Assembly: GCA_946803585.1 (NCBI GenBank)
Contig: CAMPEQ010000006.1
Span: forward strand, 1 to 64,000
DNA length: 64,000 nucleotides
Direction: 5' to 3'
DNA from: an uncultured Actinomycetes bacterium
GTDB lineage: Bacteria > Actinomycetota > Actinomycetes > S36-B12 > UBA10799
Below the pieces are notes generated by a model. It had not been told where the DNA came from. It saw only the letters and a list, made by a program, of their open reading frames with translations, and ran no database searches. Position 1 is the stretch's first letter; every line of letters starts with the position of its first letter. The translations under genes were made by a program, and so were the position numbers. Shown here one piece after another: positions 7,798 to 16,031 of the stretch.

Positions 7798-8963
7798 CCG
7801 ATCGGACCCTTGTTATTACCAATGACTTCCCGCCCCGCGCCGGCGGGATCCAGTCATTCGTGGAAGGCCTCGTTGAGCGTCAACCAGCTGGATCGATGGT
7901 CGTATTTGCTCCCAAGTGGCATGGCGCTGCGAAGTACGACGCTGACTTGGAATTTCCAGTTGAGCGCTACCCGCACTCGGTCATGTTGCCCACGATGGGA
8001 GTCGCTAAGCGGTGCCGGGAGATAGCTAAAGCGTATGACTGCTCCCGTGTCCTCTTTGGCGCAACGGCACCACTCGGGCTACTCGCAGGAGGGCTTCGGC
8101 GGAGCGGAATCGAGCGGATCGTAGGGATCACCCACGGCCACGAGGCGGCATGGGCATCGACGCCGGGATCACGTGAGGTGATCCGAAGGATCGGAGCGAA
8201 CACCGACACGATCACCTATTTGGGGGAGTACACCCGAAATTTGCTGGCAGCAGCGCTGACTCCCGCAGCTGCAGCAAGAATGCGCAGGCTGGTTCCGGGA
8301 GTAGACGCAACGACGTTTAGCCCTGCGACCCGCGATGCGGGTGATCGAGTGCGTGATCGATATGGGCTAGCTGATCGGCAGGTCATCGTCTGTGTGTCCC
8401 GGTTGATGCCACGCAAGGGGCAAGACACCCTTATCCACGCGCTACCGACAATCCGCCGCCAGGTACCCGATGCGGCACTGCTGATTGTTGGCGGGGGCCC
8501 GTACCGCAAGAAGCTTGATGAACTGGTCGCTAGTACCGACCAGGGCGCAGATATCGTTGTGACGGGTTCGGTGCCGTTTTCTGAGTTACCTGCTCATTAC
8601 GCGGCTGGGGACGTCTTTGCGATGCCGTGCCGCACTCGAAACAAGGGGTGGGACGTCGAAGGCCTCGGGATTGTCTATTTGGAAGCCAGCGCGACCGGCC
8701 TGCCAGTGGTTTCCGGCGACAGCGGTGGTGCCCCCGACGCGGTAGTTGAAGGGAAGACCGGCTTTGTCGTGCCTGGTGGTTCTCCTGTTGCGGTCGCTAG
8801 CCCCCTCATCGAGCTCCTCTCGGATCCTGAGAAGGCTGCGGTCATGGGAGCAGCGGGTCGTTCGTGGATCGAGTCCAACTGGCAGTGGTCGACGATGGCT
8901 TCGAGGTTGGAGTCGCTACTTGCTGGCGATGACCCTGACCGGAGCCCCGAACTCGTCATCTAG
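7794..8963 (+). CDS. pimB: PimB-type GT4 mannosyltransferase
   Basis: This GT-B glycosyltransferase of family 4 resembles PimB', which adds the second mannose to phosphatidyl-myo-inositol monomannoside at the cytoplasmic membrane. The 389-aa protein starts TDRTLVITNDFPPRAGGIQSF, with the glycine-rich acceptor loop. It carries CVSRLMPRKGQD in the nucleotide-sugar domain and the retaining-transferase motif EGLGIVYLE (E-x7-E) near residue 285. Its position near trpD and the qcr genes matches mycobacterial pimB'. The 3' end overlaps the convergent GT87 gene by 48 bases. Substrate assignment rests on similarity and context. Confidence 0.88.
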   Translation: MTDRTLVITNDFPPRAGGIQSFVEGLVERQPAGSMVVFAPKWHGAAKYDADLEFPVERYPHSVMLPTMGVAKRCREIAKAYDCSRVLFGATAPLGLLAGGLRRSGIERIVGITHGHEAAWASTPGSREVIRRIGANTDTITYLGEYTRNLLAAALTPAAAARMRRLVPGVDATTFSPATRDAGDRVRDRYGLADRQVIVCVSRLMPRKGQDTLIHALPTIRRQVPDAALLIVGGGPYRKKLDELVASTDQGADIVVTGSVPFSELPAHYAAGDVFAMPCRTRNKGWDVEGLGIVYLEASATGLPVVSGDSGGAPDAVVEGKTGFVVPGGSPVAVASPLIELLSDPEKAAVMGAAGRSWIESNWQWSTMASRLESLLAGDDPDRSPELVI

Positions 8964-10265
8964 CGGTTCCTCAGTTACCGGGTCGACTTCGGTTGCCGGT
9001 TGGAAGATTCGCATGGTTGCCCAAATCGTGGCCGCTAGTAAGAACCCGATGCGAGCAACCTGCATGCTCACCCCTAGAACCGCGCCCTCCATCATGCTCC
9101 CGTAATAGAACGGATAGATGAGTTGACCAAAGATTGCGGCGGGCACACATAGCCAAATAATGGGACGCATCCGGGTTCGTGGGTCTAGTAAACACACGGC
9201 CGCAATTCCGACAACCCACACCATGTACTGCGGAGAGAAAACCCGGCTCGATGCGATCGAAATAAGCGTGATGGCAAACGCCACATCTGCCCCCGCCACG
9301 TGTTCGAGACGTCCACGCAGGCGCGCAAAGCCGATGACTGCCAGCGCAACGAAACCACTCAGGGCGACGGCAGAGGCAACGAGTCCGGCTCCGGTGGCGT
9401 CGATCTCCATCGACCCGTATCGGAATATCGTCGACATGTCGTAACCAAAAGCGTTCGCGAAGACATAGGGAATGCCACCGACCGATTCGATCTGCAGCCC
9501 GCGTTCGCCCTGCTCGGCCAAGAAGCTGCCCGAACCAGGACCCCAGAATGTCAACAGCACACTTGCAGATATGACGATCGCGAAGAAGCTTGCGAGGGCT
9601 ACTGGAAGCTTCTTGCGGGGTAAGGCCGCGAGTATGAATGCGGGCCAGACTTTGAGAAGCGCTCCGATACCGAGCATCAGCCCGGCTCTCAGAGGTTTGC
9701 TCAGCAGTAAGAGCGCAGCGACGGCAAACAAGGTTGGAAAGATATCGAATCTGGTCAGAAAGACCGGTCCTACTGCGGCGGCACCGAGTACATAGGCCCA
9801 CGGGCTTAATAGTGATGAGGTCTTGCGAGCTCGCAGAAGGAGCCAACCAAAGATGATGAGGTCAGCAAATAGCGCAAGAATGATGAACCCCAGTGACGGA
9901 TCTGCCGCTAGATGAGCGCCAACGACAAATACAAACCCAGCCAGTGGGGGGTACTGCCACATCGGGTCCGCGACCGGATAGTGGCCAGAGAGAATGACTT
10001 CCGACCAGGTCCAGTAGAGGTGGGTGTCATTGCTAATGAGGATTCCGCCGGGATAGAACATCAGCCCGAGCGGGATGAGAATCAGGAGCGCGCGAGTGAC
10101 CACATAGCTGACCAACAGGCCGGGCATCCCGCGCACATGCCGGGTCCTCGGAGAAGCCCACCATTGGCGAGTGCTCGTCGCCGCTGAACGTGTGGTGGAC
10201 GCCAGTGAACGCCGTGTGGTGCCCGTCTGTAGCGGTGGCTCTTGCGGTGGTGCAGTGGTTGTCAT
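8916..10265 (-). CDS. GT87-type polyprenyl-phosphate glycosyltransferase
   Basis: This is a multi-spanning membrane protein of 449 aa resembling family 87 (DUF2029) GT-C enzymes, which in mycobacteria use polyprenyl-phosphate mannose to branch phosphatidylinositol mannosides and lipoarabinomannan. After a Thr/Ser-rich cytoplasmic N-terminus there are about 10-11 hydrophobic segments. The first extracytoplasmic loop, ISNDTHLYWTWSEVILSGHYPVADPMWQYPP, carries acidic residues where GT-C active sites lie. The ATG at 10265 overlaps the upstream stop by one base (TGATG). It is the last gene of a kinase-regulator-GT-GT operon. Confidence 0.82.
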   Translation of the reverse strand: MTTTAPPQEPPLQTGTTRRSLASTTRSAATSTRQWWASPRTRHVRGMPGLLVSYVVTRALLILIPLGLMFYPGGILISNDTHLYWTWSEVILSGHYPVADPMWQYPPLAGFVFVVGAHLAADPSLGFIILALFADLIIFGWLLLRARKTSSLLSPWAYVLGAAAVGPVFLTRFDIFPTLFAVAALLLLSKPLRAGLMLGIGALLKVWPAFILAALPRKKLPVALASFFAIVISASVLLTFWGPGSGSFLAEQGERGLQIESVGGIPYVFANAFGYDMSTIFRYGSMEIDATGAGLVASAVALSGFVALAVIGFARLRGRLEHVAGADVAFAITLISIASSRVFSPQYMVWVVGIAAVCLLDPRTRMRPIIWLCVPAAIFGQLIYPFYYGSMMEGAVLGVSMQVARIGFLLAATIWATMRIFQPATEVDPVTEEPLDDEFGAPVRVIASK

Positions 10266-11746
10266 CAACCGTCCCCCGGCGGTAGCAACAGCACGTACTC
10301 AGCCTGGTTCCCGATTTCGGTCCAACCCCGGTCCGTCAGCAGTTCAACTACGGGCGCGGAGCTTGGCAGTAGCGCAATGTTTGGCTCTAGTTGGGTAATT
10401 GTCTCATTCCACCCAGGTTCTCCCCGCTCCATGGCCAGATATTCATCAATGTAAGCAGCGCCATACCTATCGGCGCGCCCGTCGATGCCAACCTGTACTA
10501 GGTCGCGGCTGACCTCGGGGCGTGCGAACCATAGGACGAGCCCGCTGACGTTGTAACCGTTGAGTACCCGGCTAGGCTCCTCACGCGCGGCAATCGTTGC
10601 CACCAAGTCGGTTGGACGGGAGTCAGTAGGGATCGGATCAGATGCAGCTGTAGCGGCTAACCCGATAAGCACTCCGAACGCGAGTAGGAAGCCGGTCGCG
10701 GGCTTGCTGATACGAGCGAGTGCCGGTGATTTCTCCCGGGCAGGCGGTCCCGCGAATGCAACGCTGAGACGCCACGCCAGTAGCGGTGCCAATAGCAGCA
10801 CAGCAGGTGCAATATTGCGAGCGGCGCTCGCCCCGAAGATCGCGATTGCGATCGCAAAGAGGACTTCGGAACGCGTTGGGCGACGCCTACCGCGGGCCCA
10901 AGCGATCGCGAGCAGGATCAGGATGGCCGAAAGCCCAATGCTGACCAGTGAGGTGAAACTAGTTGGGTTCCACTCCACGATGTGACCGGTGGTCTCGGCA
11001 AACCGAAGGGGTACCAGCAGATTGAGAGGTCCGATGGGAGTGAGGCTGCCGCCGACAATTGCGGCCAATAGCGACCAGCCAGCCGTGCGAGCGCACCGAT
11101 CTGACCACCCATGATCGAGGATCCGTCCGATGATGCCTAAGGCGAGCGCGACGGGAACCATGATCCATAGCCCGTGGCAGTTCGCCCATATGGCGCAAAC
11201 CAGCAAGATGACCCACCACGTCGGGGCACGGTTGTCCCGGACAAGGCGCAGCCACCACCAGCCAACGATCGGCAAGACGATGAAGGAAACCTGCTGGGGG
11301 CGGTCCTGGGCAAATACGAAGAGGGTGAAGGCTGAGGCTAAGTACGTGGTCAGAATTGCCCAGGATCGGTTCTGACGGTCCCGGAGGAGAACGAGCAGGA
11401 CACTCACTAGTGCCAGCGCGGTCGTGACGACTCGGAAACCGACAAGACCGGTTAAGCCGGCAGCGTCGTTTAGCCAGGAGAAGAGAATCTCAACTATCCA
11501 TTGGGTCGATACCCAGGTGTAGTCCACCGGGGCGTAGGACCAGTCGCGCCCGGCGTCATAGATGGATACGCCACCGAGAAGCTCATCGCCGAGGCGGATG
11601 TGCCAAAAGACGTCTAGGTCACGCAGGGAACCTGCGGTGGTCGCTACAACAAGGAGCCCGATGGCCGTGGCAGCCAGTATCGCTGGTCCCCGCCAGGATC
11701 GTCTATCGAGGTCCGGGCTCGAAACACGGTTCAGTTCCTGGCTCAT
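10265..11746 (-). CDS. GT-C-like polytopic membrane protein
   Basis: This 493-aa protein has roughly 11-12 hydrophobic segments. Its first large loop contains GSLRDLDVFWHIRLGDELL, a D-x-D-x-x-WH pattern recalling GT-C glycosyltransferases that use lipid-linked sugars. A soluble C-terminal portion (about residues 390-493) follows the last helix. The start lies 22 bases after the response-regulator stop, and the end touches the GT87 gene, so the four genes look like one transcript. Its acceptor and donor are unknown. It could be an envelope mannosyl- or arabinosyl-transferase. Confidence 0.75.
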   Translation of the reverse strand: MSQELNRVSSPDLDRRSWRGPAILAATAIGLLVVATTAGSLRDLDVFWHIRLGDELLGGVSIYDAGRDWSYAPVDYTWVSTQWIVEILFSWLNDAAGLTGLVGFRVVTTALALVSVLLVLLRDRQNRSWAILTTYLASAFTLFVFAQDRPQQVSFIVLPIVGWWWLRLVRDNRAPTWWVILLVCAIWANCHGLWIMVPVALALGIIGRILDHGWSDRCARTAGWSLLAAIVGGSLTPIGPLNLLVPLRFAETTGHIVEWNPTSFTSLVSIGLSAILILLAIAWARGRRRPTRSEVLFAIAIAIFGASAARNIAPAVLLLAPLLAWRLSVAFAGPPAREKSPALARISKPATGFLLAFGVLIGLAATAASDPIPTDSRPTDLVATIAAREEPSRVLNGYNVSGLVLWFARPEVSRDLVQVGIDGRADRYGAAYIDEYLAMERGEPGWNETITQLEPNIALLPSSAPVVELLTDRGWTEIGNQAEYVLLLPPGDG

Positions 11747-11768
11747 TGATCCCGTGGATTTCGCGAGT

Positions 11769-12410
11769 TCAGTACTGATCTTCAGATTGTTTGAGCAGGC
11801 CGAGGCGAAGCGCCGACATCAGAGCTTGGGCACGGTTACCGGCGCCGAGCTTCTCATAGAGCTTCGAGATGTGGGTCTTGGTTGTCGACTCACTGATGTA
11901 GAGCTGCCGAGAGATCTGCGCGACTCCCAAGCCGTCTGCGAGTAGCTGAAGTACCTCTCGCTCCCGGGGACTGAGTTTCGGTCCGGAAGGTGACAACTTG
12001 CGCTTCATCGCCTCAGCCAGATCAGTTGCGGTGAACGCGTGCGGTGAGGATGCGGCGTGGCGAGCGGCAGCGACAACGTCTTCGGCCGGAGCGTTCTTTG
12101 GGACGAAGGCGCTCGCACCGGCCTCTAGTGCATCAAACAACTGTTGATCGCCGGCATACATCGTGAGAATGACGATTCCCATGTCAGGAAAGTTGACTCG
12201 GGCTTTCTGAGCGGCCTCGATTCCCGAGCCGTCTGGTAGGCGCACGTCGAAGACGACCACATTGGGGGTCAACAGACTCAGCTGGCGGGCGGCGTCAGCA
12301 GCGTTCGCAGCCTCCCCAACGACCTCGAAGTCGTCGACTCGCTCGAAGGCACGTCGCAACCCCTGACGGATCAGTTCGTGATCGTCAACGATCAGAATCG
12401 TGATTGGCAC
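11769..12410 (-). CDS. NarL/FixJ-family response regulator
   Basis: This is a two-domain DNA-binding response regulator of 213 aa. The receiver has the acidic pair Asp9-Asp10, phospho-acceptor Asp55 (VVVFDVRLPDG) and a Lys near residue 105 (VPKN). The C-terminal LuxR-type helix-turn-helix is clear (LSPREREVLQLLADG through TTKTHISKLYEKLG, about residues 147-195). The GTG start at 12410 has an AGGA site and overlaps the partner kinase gene by 26 bases. It probably controls envelope or glycosyltransferase genes, given the two membrane glycosyltransferases downstream; this is inferred from the operon only. Confidence 0.93.
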   Translation of the reverse strand: MPITILIVDDHELIRQGLRRAFERVDDFEVVGEAANAADAARQLSLLTPNVVVFDVRLPDGSGIEAAQKARVNFPDMGIVILTMYAGDQQLFDALEAGASAFVPKNAPAEDVVAAARHAASSPHAFTATDLAEAMKRKLSPSGPKLSPREREVLQLLADGLGVAQISRQLYISESTTKTHISKLYEKLGAGNRAQALMSALRLGLLKQSEDQY

Positions 12411-13587
12411 GACGCCATCCTTTCCTTGTGCGCGACTTCTTTGACCCAGCGTGTGAGTCGAGCTGAGGAGTACCCAGAATCATCTCCACCACTGTGCCTC
12501 CGCCATCACGCTTGCGAACAGTTAGTTCGACCCCGAGTCTTCCGGCTCGTTCCCGCATGATGTCTAAGCCATAGCTGTCGATGCGCGGCGAGCCGAGCCC
12601 TCGGCCATCGTCCGCGACTCGCAAGAAGGCATGTGGTGGGGTGACTCGGCAGGTGACCCACAGGTTCTTAGCCTTTGCGTGACGCCGAACATTTGTGACA
12701 GCTTCCTGTGCAATCCGTAGGAACTGCACCTCCGTTTCGACGTTGAGTCGGTCGGCGGATTCGTCGAGAACCAGATGAACGGTGAGCCCCGATGACGTCC
12801 CCACTTGGCGGATATAGCTGGAAAGGGCAGCCCCGAGTCCACCGTGAGGTTGAACGTCGCTTCGCAGGTCGAAGATCGATAGGCGCAGTTCGCTGACGAT
12901 CCGAGTGAGTTCGCTGCGTAGCGCTGCGATGCGATCCCGCTGATCGGGGTCAGCCTCCTCGGCGACTAACTCGTCGACGACGTACCCCAACGAGGCGATC
13001 TCTTGCGCGATACCGTCGTGGATCTCCCGGGCAAGCCGACGTCGTTCCTCGACCGTAGCTAGCGCTCGGACCTCGCTAAAAAGCCTGCCGGAGTCGAGTT
13101 GTAGCGCACCGCTGTTCATCGTCAATTGTGCGAACGTGAGTTCTTCGCCGGACCAGAGATCGCCCTCGCGTTCGATCGCGACCGCTCCGATGAGTCGGTT
13201 TCCTAGACTCAACGGCAGCAGTGCACATACTCCCGAGTCAGGGTCGGAGAATGACCCAATCCGAGTGACAGCGACTCCGGATTCTAGCGCTGCTCGCCAC
13301 ATGGGGTGTGACTCGTCGATTGCCCAACTGACGTGATCTGGGCTCAACTCGGTTAAGGGAACTGCCCGGTCTGAGTCGGTCAGAGTGAAGAGCACTGCGC
13401 GGTCATTGGGAACGTCTTCGCGGACTTGTTGCAGCATCGCTTGGCCGAGGCTGACTTCGTCGAGTCCGGCAGGTAGGGCTCGGGCGACCTCACGCAGTTC
13501 GCGGAGTAGTGCGTGCGCCGAGACGGCATCGGAGGATCCACCCTCCTGGGGGGTGTGCCCCTGGGCCTCTGCTGTTACGTCGCTCAC
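12385..13587 (-). CDS. GAF-domain sensor histidine kinase (DegS/NarX type)
   Basis: This is a cytoplasmic sensor kinase of 400 aa with no transmembrane helix. Residues about 25-165 look like a GAF sensory domain. A HisKA_3 dimerisation helix follows, with His190 in RRRLAREIHDGIAQE. The C-terminus is a HATPase domain with an N box (AQEAVTNVRRHAKAK) and a G box (VADDGRGLGSP, YGLDIMRERA). It is translationally linked to the response regulator. The stimulus is unknown, and lack of a membrane anchor suggests an internal signal. The GTG start has no clear Shine-Dalgarno site, so the exact N-terminus is uncertain. Confidence 0.92.
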   Translation of the reverse strand: MSDVTAEAQGHTPQEGGSSDAVSAHALLRELREVARALPAGLDEVSLGQAMLQQVREDVPNDRAVLFTLTDSDRAVPLTELSPDHVSWAIDESHPMWRAALESGVAVTRIGSFSDPDSGVCALLPLSLGNRLIGAVAIEREGDLWSGEELTFAQLTMNSGALQLDSGRLFSEVRALATVEERRRLAREIHDGIAQEIASLGYVVDELVAEEADPDQRDRIAALRSELTRIVSELRLSIFDLRSDVQPHGGLGAALSSYIRQVGTSSGLTVHLVLDESADRLNVETEVQFLRIAQEAVTNVRRHAKAKNLWVTCRVTPPHAFLRVADDGRGLGSPRIDSYGLDIMRERAGRLGVELTVRKRDGGGTVVEMILGTPQLDSHAGSKKSRTRKGWRRANHDSDR

Positions 13588-13666
13588 AGTTGAACGGTGC
13601 CATGAGTTGAGTGAAGTATCTACTCGGTTGATGTCGAACTAGGACATTCGGCCCATCCGAGCCAGA

Positions 13667-13672
13667 TACACT
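13667..13672 (+). promoter_or_regulatory. -10 box TACACT, leaderless start at 13680
   Basis: TACACT lies 7 bases before the GTG of the SRPBCC gene at 13680, which has no Shine-Dalgarno sequence. This geometry fits transcription starting at the start codon. Confidence 0.5.
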
Positions 13673-13679
13673 CTGCTAG

Positions 13680-14108
13680 GTGGCTGGTATCGACCTGGTT
13701 GATGAGACGTTCATTGCGGCTGATCCGGCTCGGGTAGCGGCAGTCGTCGCCGATCAGCGACGCTGGCGGGAGTGGTTTCCAGGGCTCAAGTTGACGGTTT
13801 TCATGGACCGTGGGATCCAAGGAATCCGGTGGTCTGTGACTGGAAGCTTCGTAGGTTCCACGGAGATCTGGCTCGAGGAGTTCAGCGATGGGGTGATCCT
13901 GCACTACTACCTGCGAGTCGAACCAACTCGCAGTGGAACCGATTCGACCCCGGTCCCGTATCCGGATACGCCCGCGGGCTTTCGCGCCGCAGCCAAAGAA
14001 CGAGTGAAGGCTGCGCATCGGGGAAAGCAAGTATTCTGGGCGCTCAAGGACGAGCTCGAGGGATCTCGCGAGGTTGGTGCGGATGCCGCCACGAGCCGAG
14101 ACAGTTAG
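13680..14108 (+). CDS. SRPBCC (polyketide cyclase-like) protein 1
   Basis: This 142-aa protein has the START/SRPBCC helix-grip pattern. An opening strand (DLVDETFIAADPARVAAVVADQRRW) leads into a helix, followed by WREWFPGL and alternating strands that would enclose a hydrophobic pocket, with a C-terminal helix. Such folds bind lipids or polyketides, or act as cyclases or chaperones; no catalytic residues can be assigned. It opens a plus-strand run with a phosphoesterase, two more SRPBCC proteins and an ArsA-type ATPase. The GTG start is supported by the TACACT box rather than by a ribosome site. Confidence 0.8.
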   Translation: MAGIDLVDETFIAADPARVAAVVADQRRWREWFPGLKLTVFMDRGIQGIRWSVTGSFVGSTEIWLEEFSDGVILHYYLRVEPTRSGTDSTPVPYPDTPAGFRAAAKERVKAAHRGKQVFWALKDELEGSREVGADAATSRDS

Positions 14109-14151
14109 CTAGCGACCGATGAATGGCGACGGACAGGTGAGGTGAGAATCG

Positions 14152-14934
14152 ATGCGAGTGCACATCGTGAGTGATGTCCATGGCGCCGTCGACGCTCTAG
14201 CCGAGGCCGCCGACGGTTCAGATTTGTTTATTTGTTTGGGCGATCTGTTGCTCTACCTAGACTACGCGGATCCATCGCAAGGCGCCTTCGCCGACGTATT
14301 TGGGGTCGATGTCGCGACCGAGTACATCGCGTTGCGGCTCGCTAAGCGATTCGAGGAGGCACGCGCGCTCACCGCCGCCGCTTGGGAACGCATTGACGGC
14401 GCGGATGACCCTTCACGCCGGGCAGAGCGCTTTACCTCGATCATCCGTGAGCAGTATGCGGATGTATTTGCGGCGCTTCCTTCTCCGTCTCTGTTCACCT
14501 TTGGGAATGTGGACATTCCAGATCTAGCCAGGCCGTACCTGCGCGAAGGTCAGCAACTTCTGGACGGTCAGGTAGTGGAAATCGATGGGCTGACCTTCGG
14601 CTTTGTCGGCGCCGGGCTGCCCTCCCCATACCGCACGCCCAATGAGATCAGTGTCGCTGAGTTTGATGCGAAGGTTGCGGCACTTGGTTCGGTTGATGTT
14701 CTCTGCACCCATATTCCGCCGGCCATTCCCGAATTGACATTTGATGTCGTTGCCCGACGCTTCGAGGTTGGAAGTCAGTCGGTTCTCGAACTCATCGAGG
14801 CCACAGCACCACGATTCGCGCTATTTGGACACGTTCATCAGCCATTGGCGCAGCGATTCCGGATTGGTCGAACGGAATGCCTGAACGTAGGTCACTTCCG
14901 AAGCCGTCGGCGCCCATTGGTGTTGGACCTGTGA
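14152..14934 (+). CDS. Calcineurin-like metallophosphoesterase
   Basis: This 260-aa metallophosphoesterase shows the family metal-ligand motifs in order: SDVHG near residue 8, LGDLLLYLDY near 29, GNVD near 122, THIPP near 186 and GHVHQP near 225. This set would bind two divalent metals and hydrolyse a phosphoester. The substrate (nucleotide, lipid or protein phosphate) cannot be read from sequence. No signal peptide is present. A GAGGTGAG site precedes the ATG. It lies 43 bases after the first SRPBCC gene and belongs to the same plus-strand cluster. Confidence 0.88.
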   Translation: MRVHIVSDVHGAVDALAEAADGSDLFICLGDLLLYLDYADPSQGAFADVFGVDVATEYIALRLAKRFEEARALTAAAWERIDGADDPSRRAERFTSIIREQYADVFAALPSPSLFTFGNVDIPDLARPYLREGQQLLDGQVVEIDGLTFGFVGAGLPSPYRTPNEISVAEFDAKVAALGSVDVLCTHIPPAIPELTFDVVARRFEVGSQSVLELIEATAPRFALFGHVHQPLAQRFRIGRTECLNVGHFRSRRRPLVLDL

Positions 14935-15074
14935 AGATGAATGACACCATTAATCGTGTGATCAGCTTTTCGCCCGACCCTGCATGGGTATTGATATTCA
15001 GCGATACGCCAAGATGAACACCACAGTTACGCGGCTGCGGCTGCGTGTCCTCGGCAGCGTTGAAGGGGTTTCGA

Positions 15075-15545
15075 ATGCCAGAACGCACTAGCGGCGAGAT
15101 CACGATTAGCGCTTCCGCGGCTGCCGTGATGCAGGTTATTGCAGATCTTCGGGCCTACCCTGAGTGGAGCGAGGGGATCGACGAGGTCGAGGTTCTCGAT
15201 TCCTTTCCCGATGGTCGCCCGCAGCGGGCCAGATTCTCTTTCAATCCTGGACCAATTGCGGACACCTTCGTCCTGGAATACGAGTGGGATGGGGACAGTT
15301 CGGTGAGCTGGGTGCTTACCGAGGGAACCCTGGTCAAAGCGCAAGAAGGTCGCTATACCCTCGCGGTCGAAGATAGTGGTGCGGTCCTCGTGACGTACGA
15401 GCTTGCTGTTGAGCTCAGCATTCCGATGATTGGAAAGATTCGGGCCCGAGCTGAAAAGATGATCGTCAAGACTGCCCTAGTTGGGCTCAAGAACCGAGTC
15501 GAGAGCCCCGTTTCCGAGGATGAGGAGAACCGCAAAAATGTCTGA
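15075..15545 (+). CDS. SRPBCC protein 2 (tandem pair, first)
   Basis: This 156-aa SRPBCC/START-fold protein has the pattern GEITISASAAAVMQVIADLRAYPEWSEGIDEVEVLDSFPDG, then strands and a long C-terminal helix ending in basic residues. I used the ATG at 15075 (MPERTSG) because AAGGGG lies six bases upstream; the ORF-track start is ten codons earlier. It shares long identical or similar blocks with the next gene (AYPxWxEG, FPDGR, FVLEYxWxG, SVSW), so the two arose by tandem duplication. They overlap by 8 bases. A lipid-binding role is inferred from the fold. Confidence 0.85.
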   Translation: MPERTSGEITISASAAAVMQVIADLRAYPEWSEGIDEVEVLDSFPDGRPQRARFSFNPGPIADTFVLEYEWDGDSSVSWVLTEGTLVKAQEGRYTLAVEDSGAVLVTYELAVELSIPMIGKIRARAEKMIVKTALVGLKNRVESPVSEDEENRKNV

Positions 15546-15975
15546 GAAGACTCAAGGTGATATCGATATCAAGAGCGATGCGACGAGCATTATGGACGTG
15601 ATTGGTGATTTGCCGGCGTACCCGACGTGGGCGGAGGGCGTGAAGTCAGCCGAGATCCTCGAGACGTTTCCAGACGGTCGGTGTAAGCGCATTCGGATGG
15701 ACTTCGCCTCCGGTCCGATCAAGGACCAATTCGTCTTGGAGTACGACTGGAACGGCGTCGAATCCGTTTCGTGGTCACTTGTCGAGGGCAAGGTGCTCAC
15801 CCAAGAGGACGGTACTTACAGCCTGACAGATAACGGCGATGGTTCGATCAACGTCCGGTATGACCTCGAGGTTGAGCTCTCAATCAAAGTGCCAGGAATT
15901 CTTCGACGCCAGGCTGAGAAGAAGATGGTTCAGTCCGCACTGCAGGGTCTCAAGAAGCGCGTTGAGAGCCTGTAA
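15538..15975 (+). CDS. SRPBCC protein 3 (tandem pair, second)
   Basis: This 145-aa paralogue of the preceding gene keeps the same fold order: SEKTQGDIDIKSDATSIMDVIGDLPAYPTWAEGVKSAEIL, FPDGRCKRIRMDF, FVLEYDWNGVESVSW, and a terminal helix with LKKRVESL. The start is the ATG at 15538, with GAGGAG about ten bases upstream inside the preceding gene and an 8-base overlap with its stop. The ORF-track start 19 codons earlier lies inside the upstream paralogue and is rejected. The pair may form a heterodimer or handle two related ligands. The ArsA-type ATPase follows 56 bases downstream. Confidence 0.85.
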   Translation: MSEKTQGDIDIKSDATSIMDVIGDLPAYPTWAEGVKSAEILETFPDGRCKRIRMDFASGPIKDQFVLEYDWNGVESVSWSLVEGKVLTQEDGTYSLTDNGDGSINVRYDLEVELSIKVPGILRRQAEKKMVQSALQGLKKRVESL

Positions 15976-16031
15976 GCGGTAGAAAGGCAGATTCAACTGA
16001 CTTCGAGGCTGTATCCGGGTAGGTGCGAGGA

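Noticed and set aside
8971-9846. 291-aa open frame within the GT87 gene
   Set aside because: It is on the same strand in another frame, rich in Arg/Cys with no domain, while the GT87 frame shows clear membrane helices.
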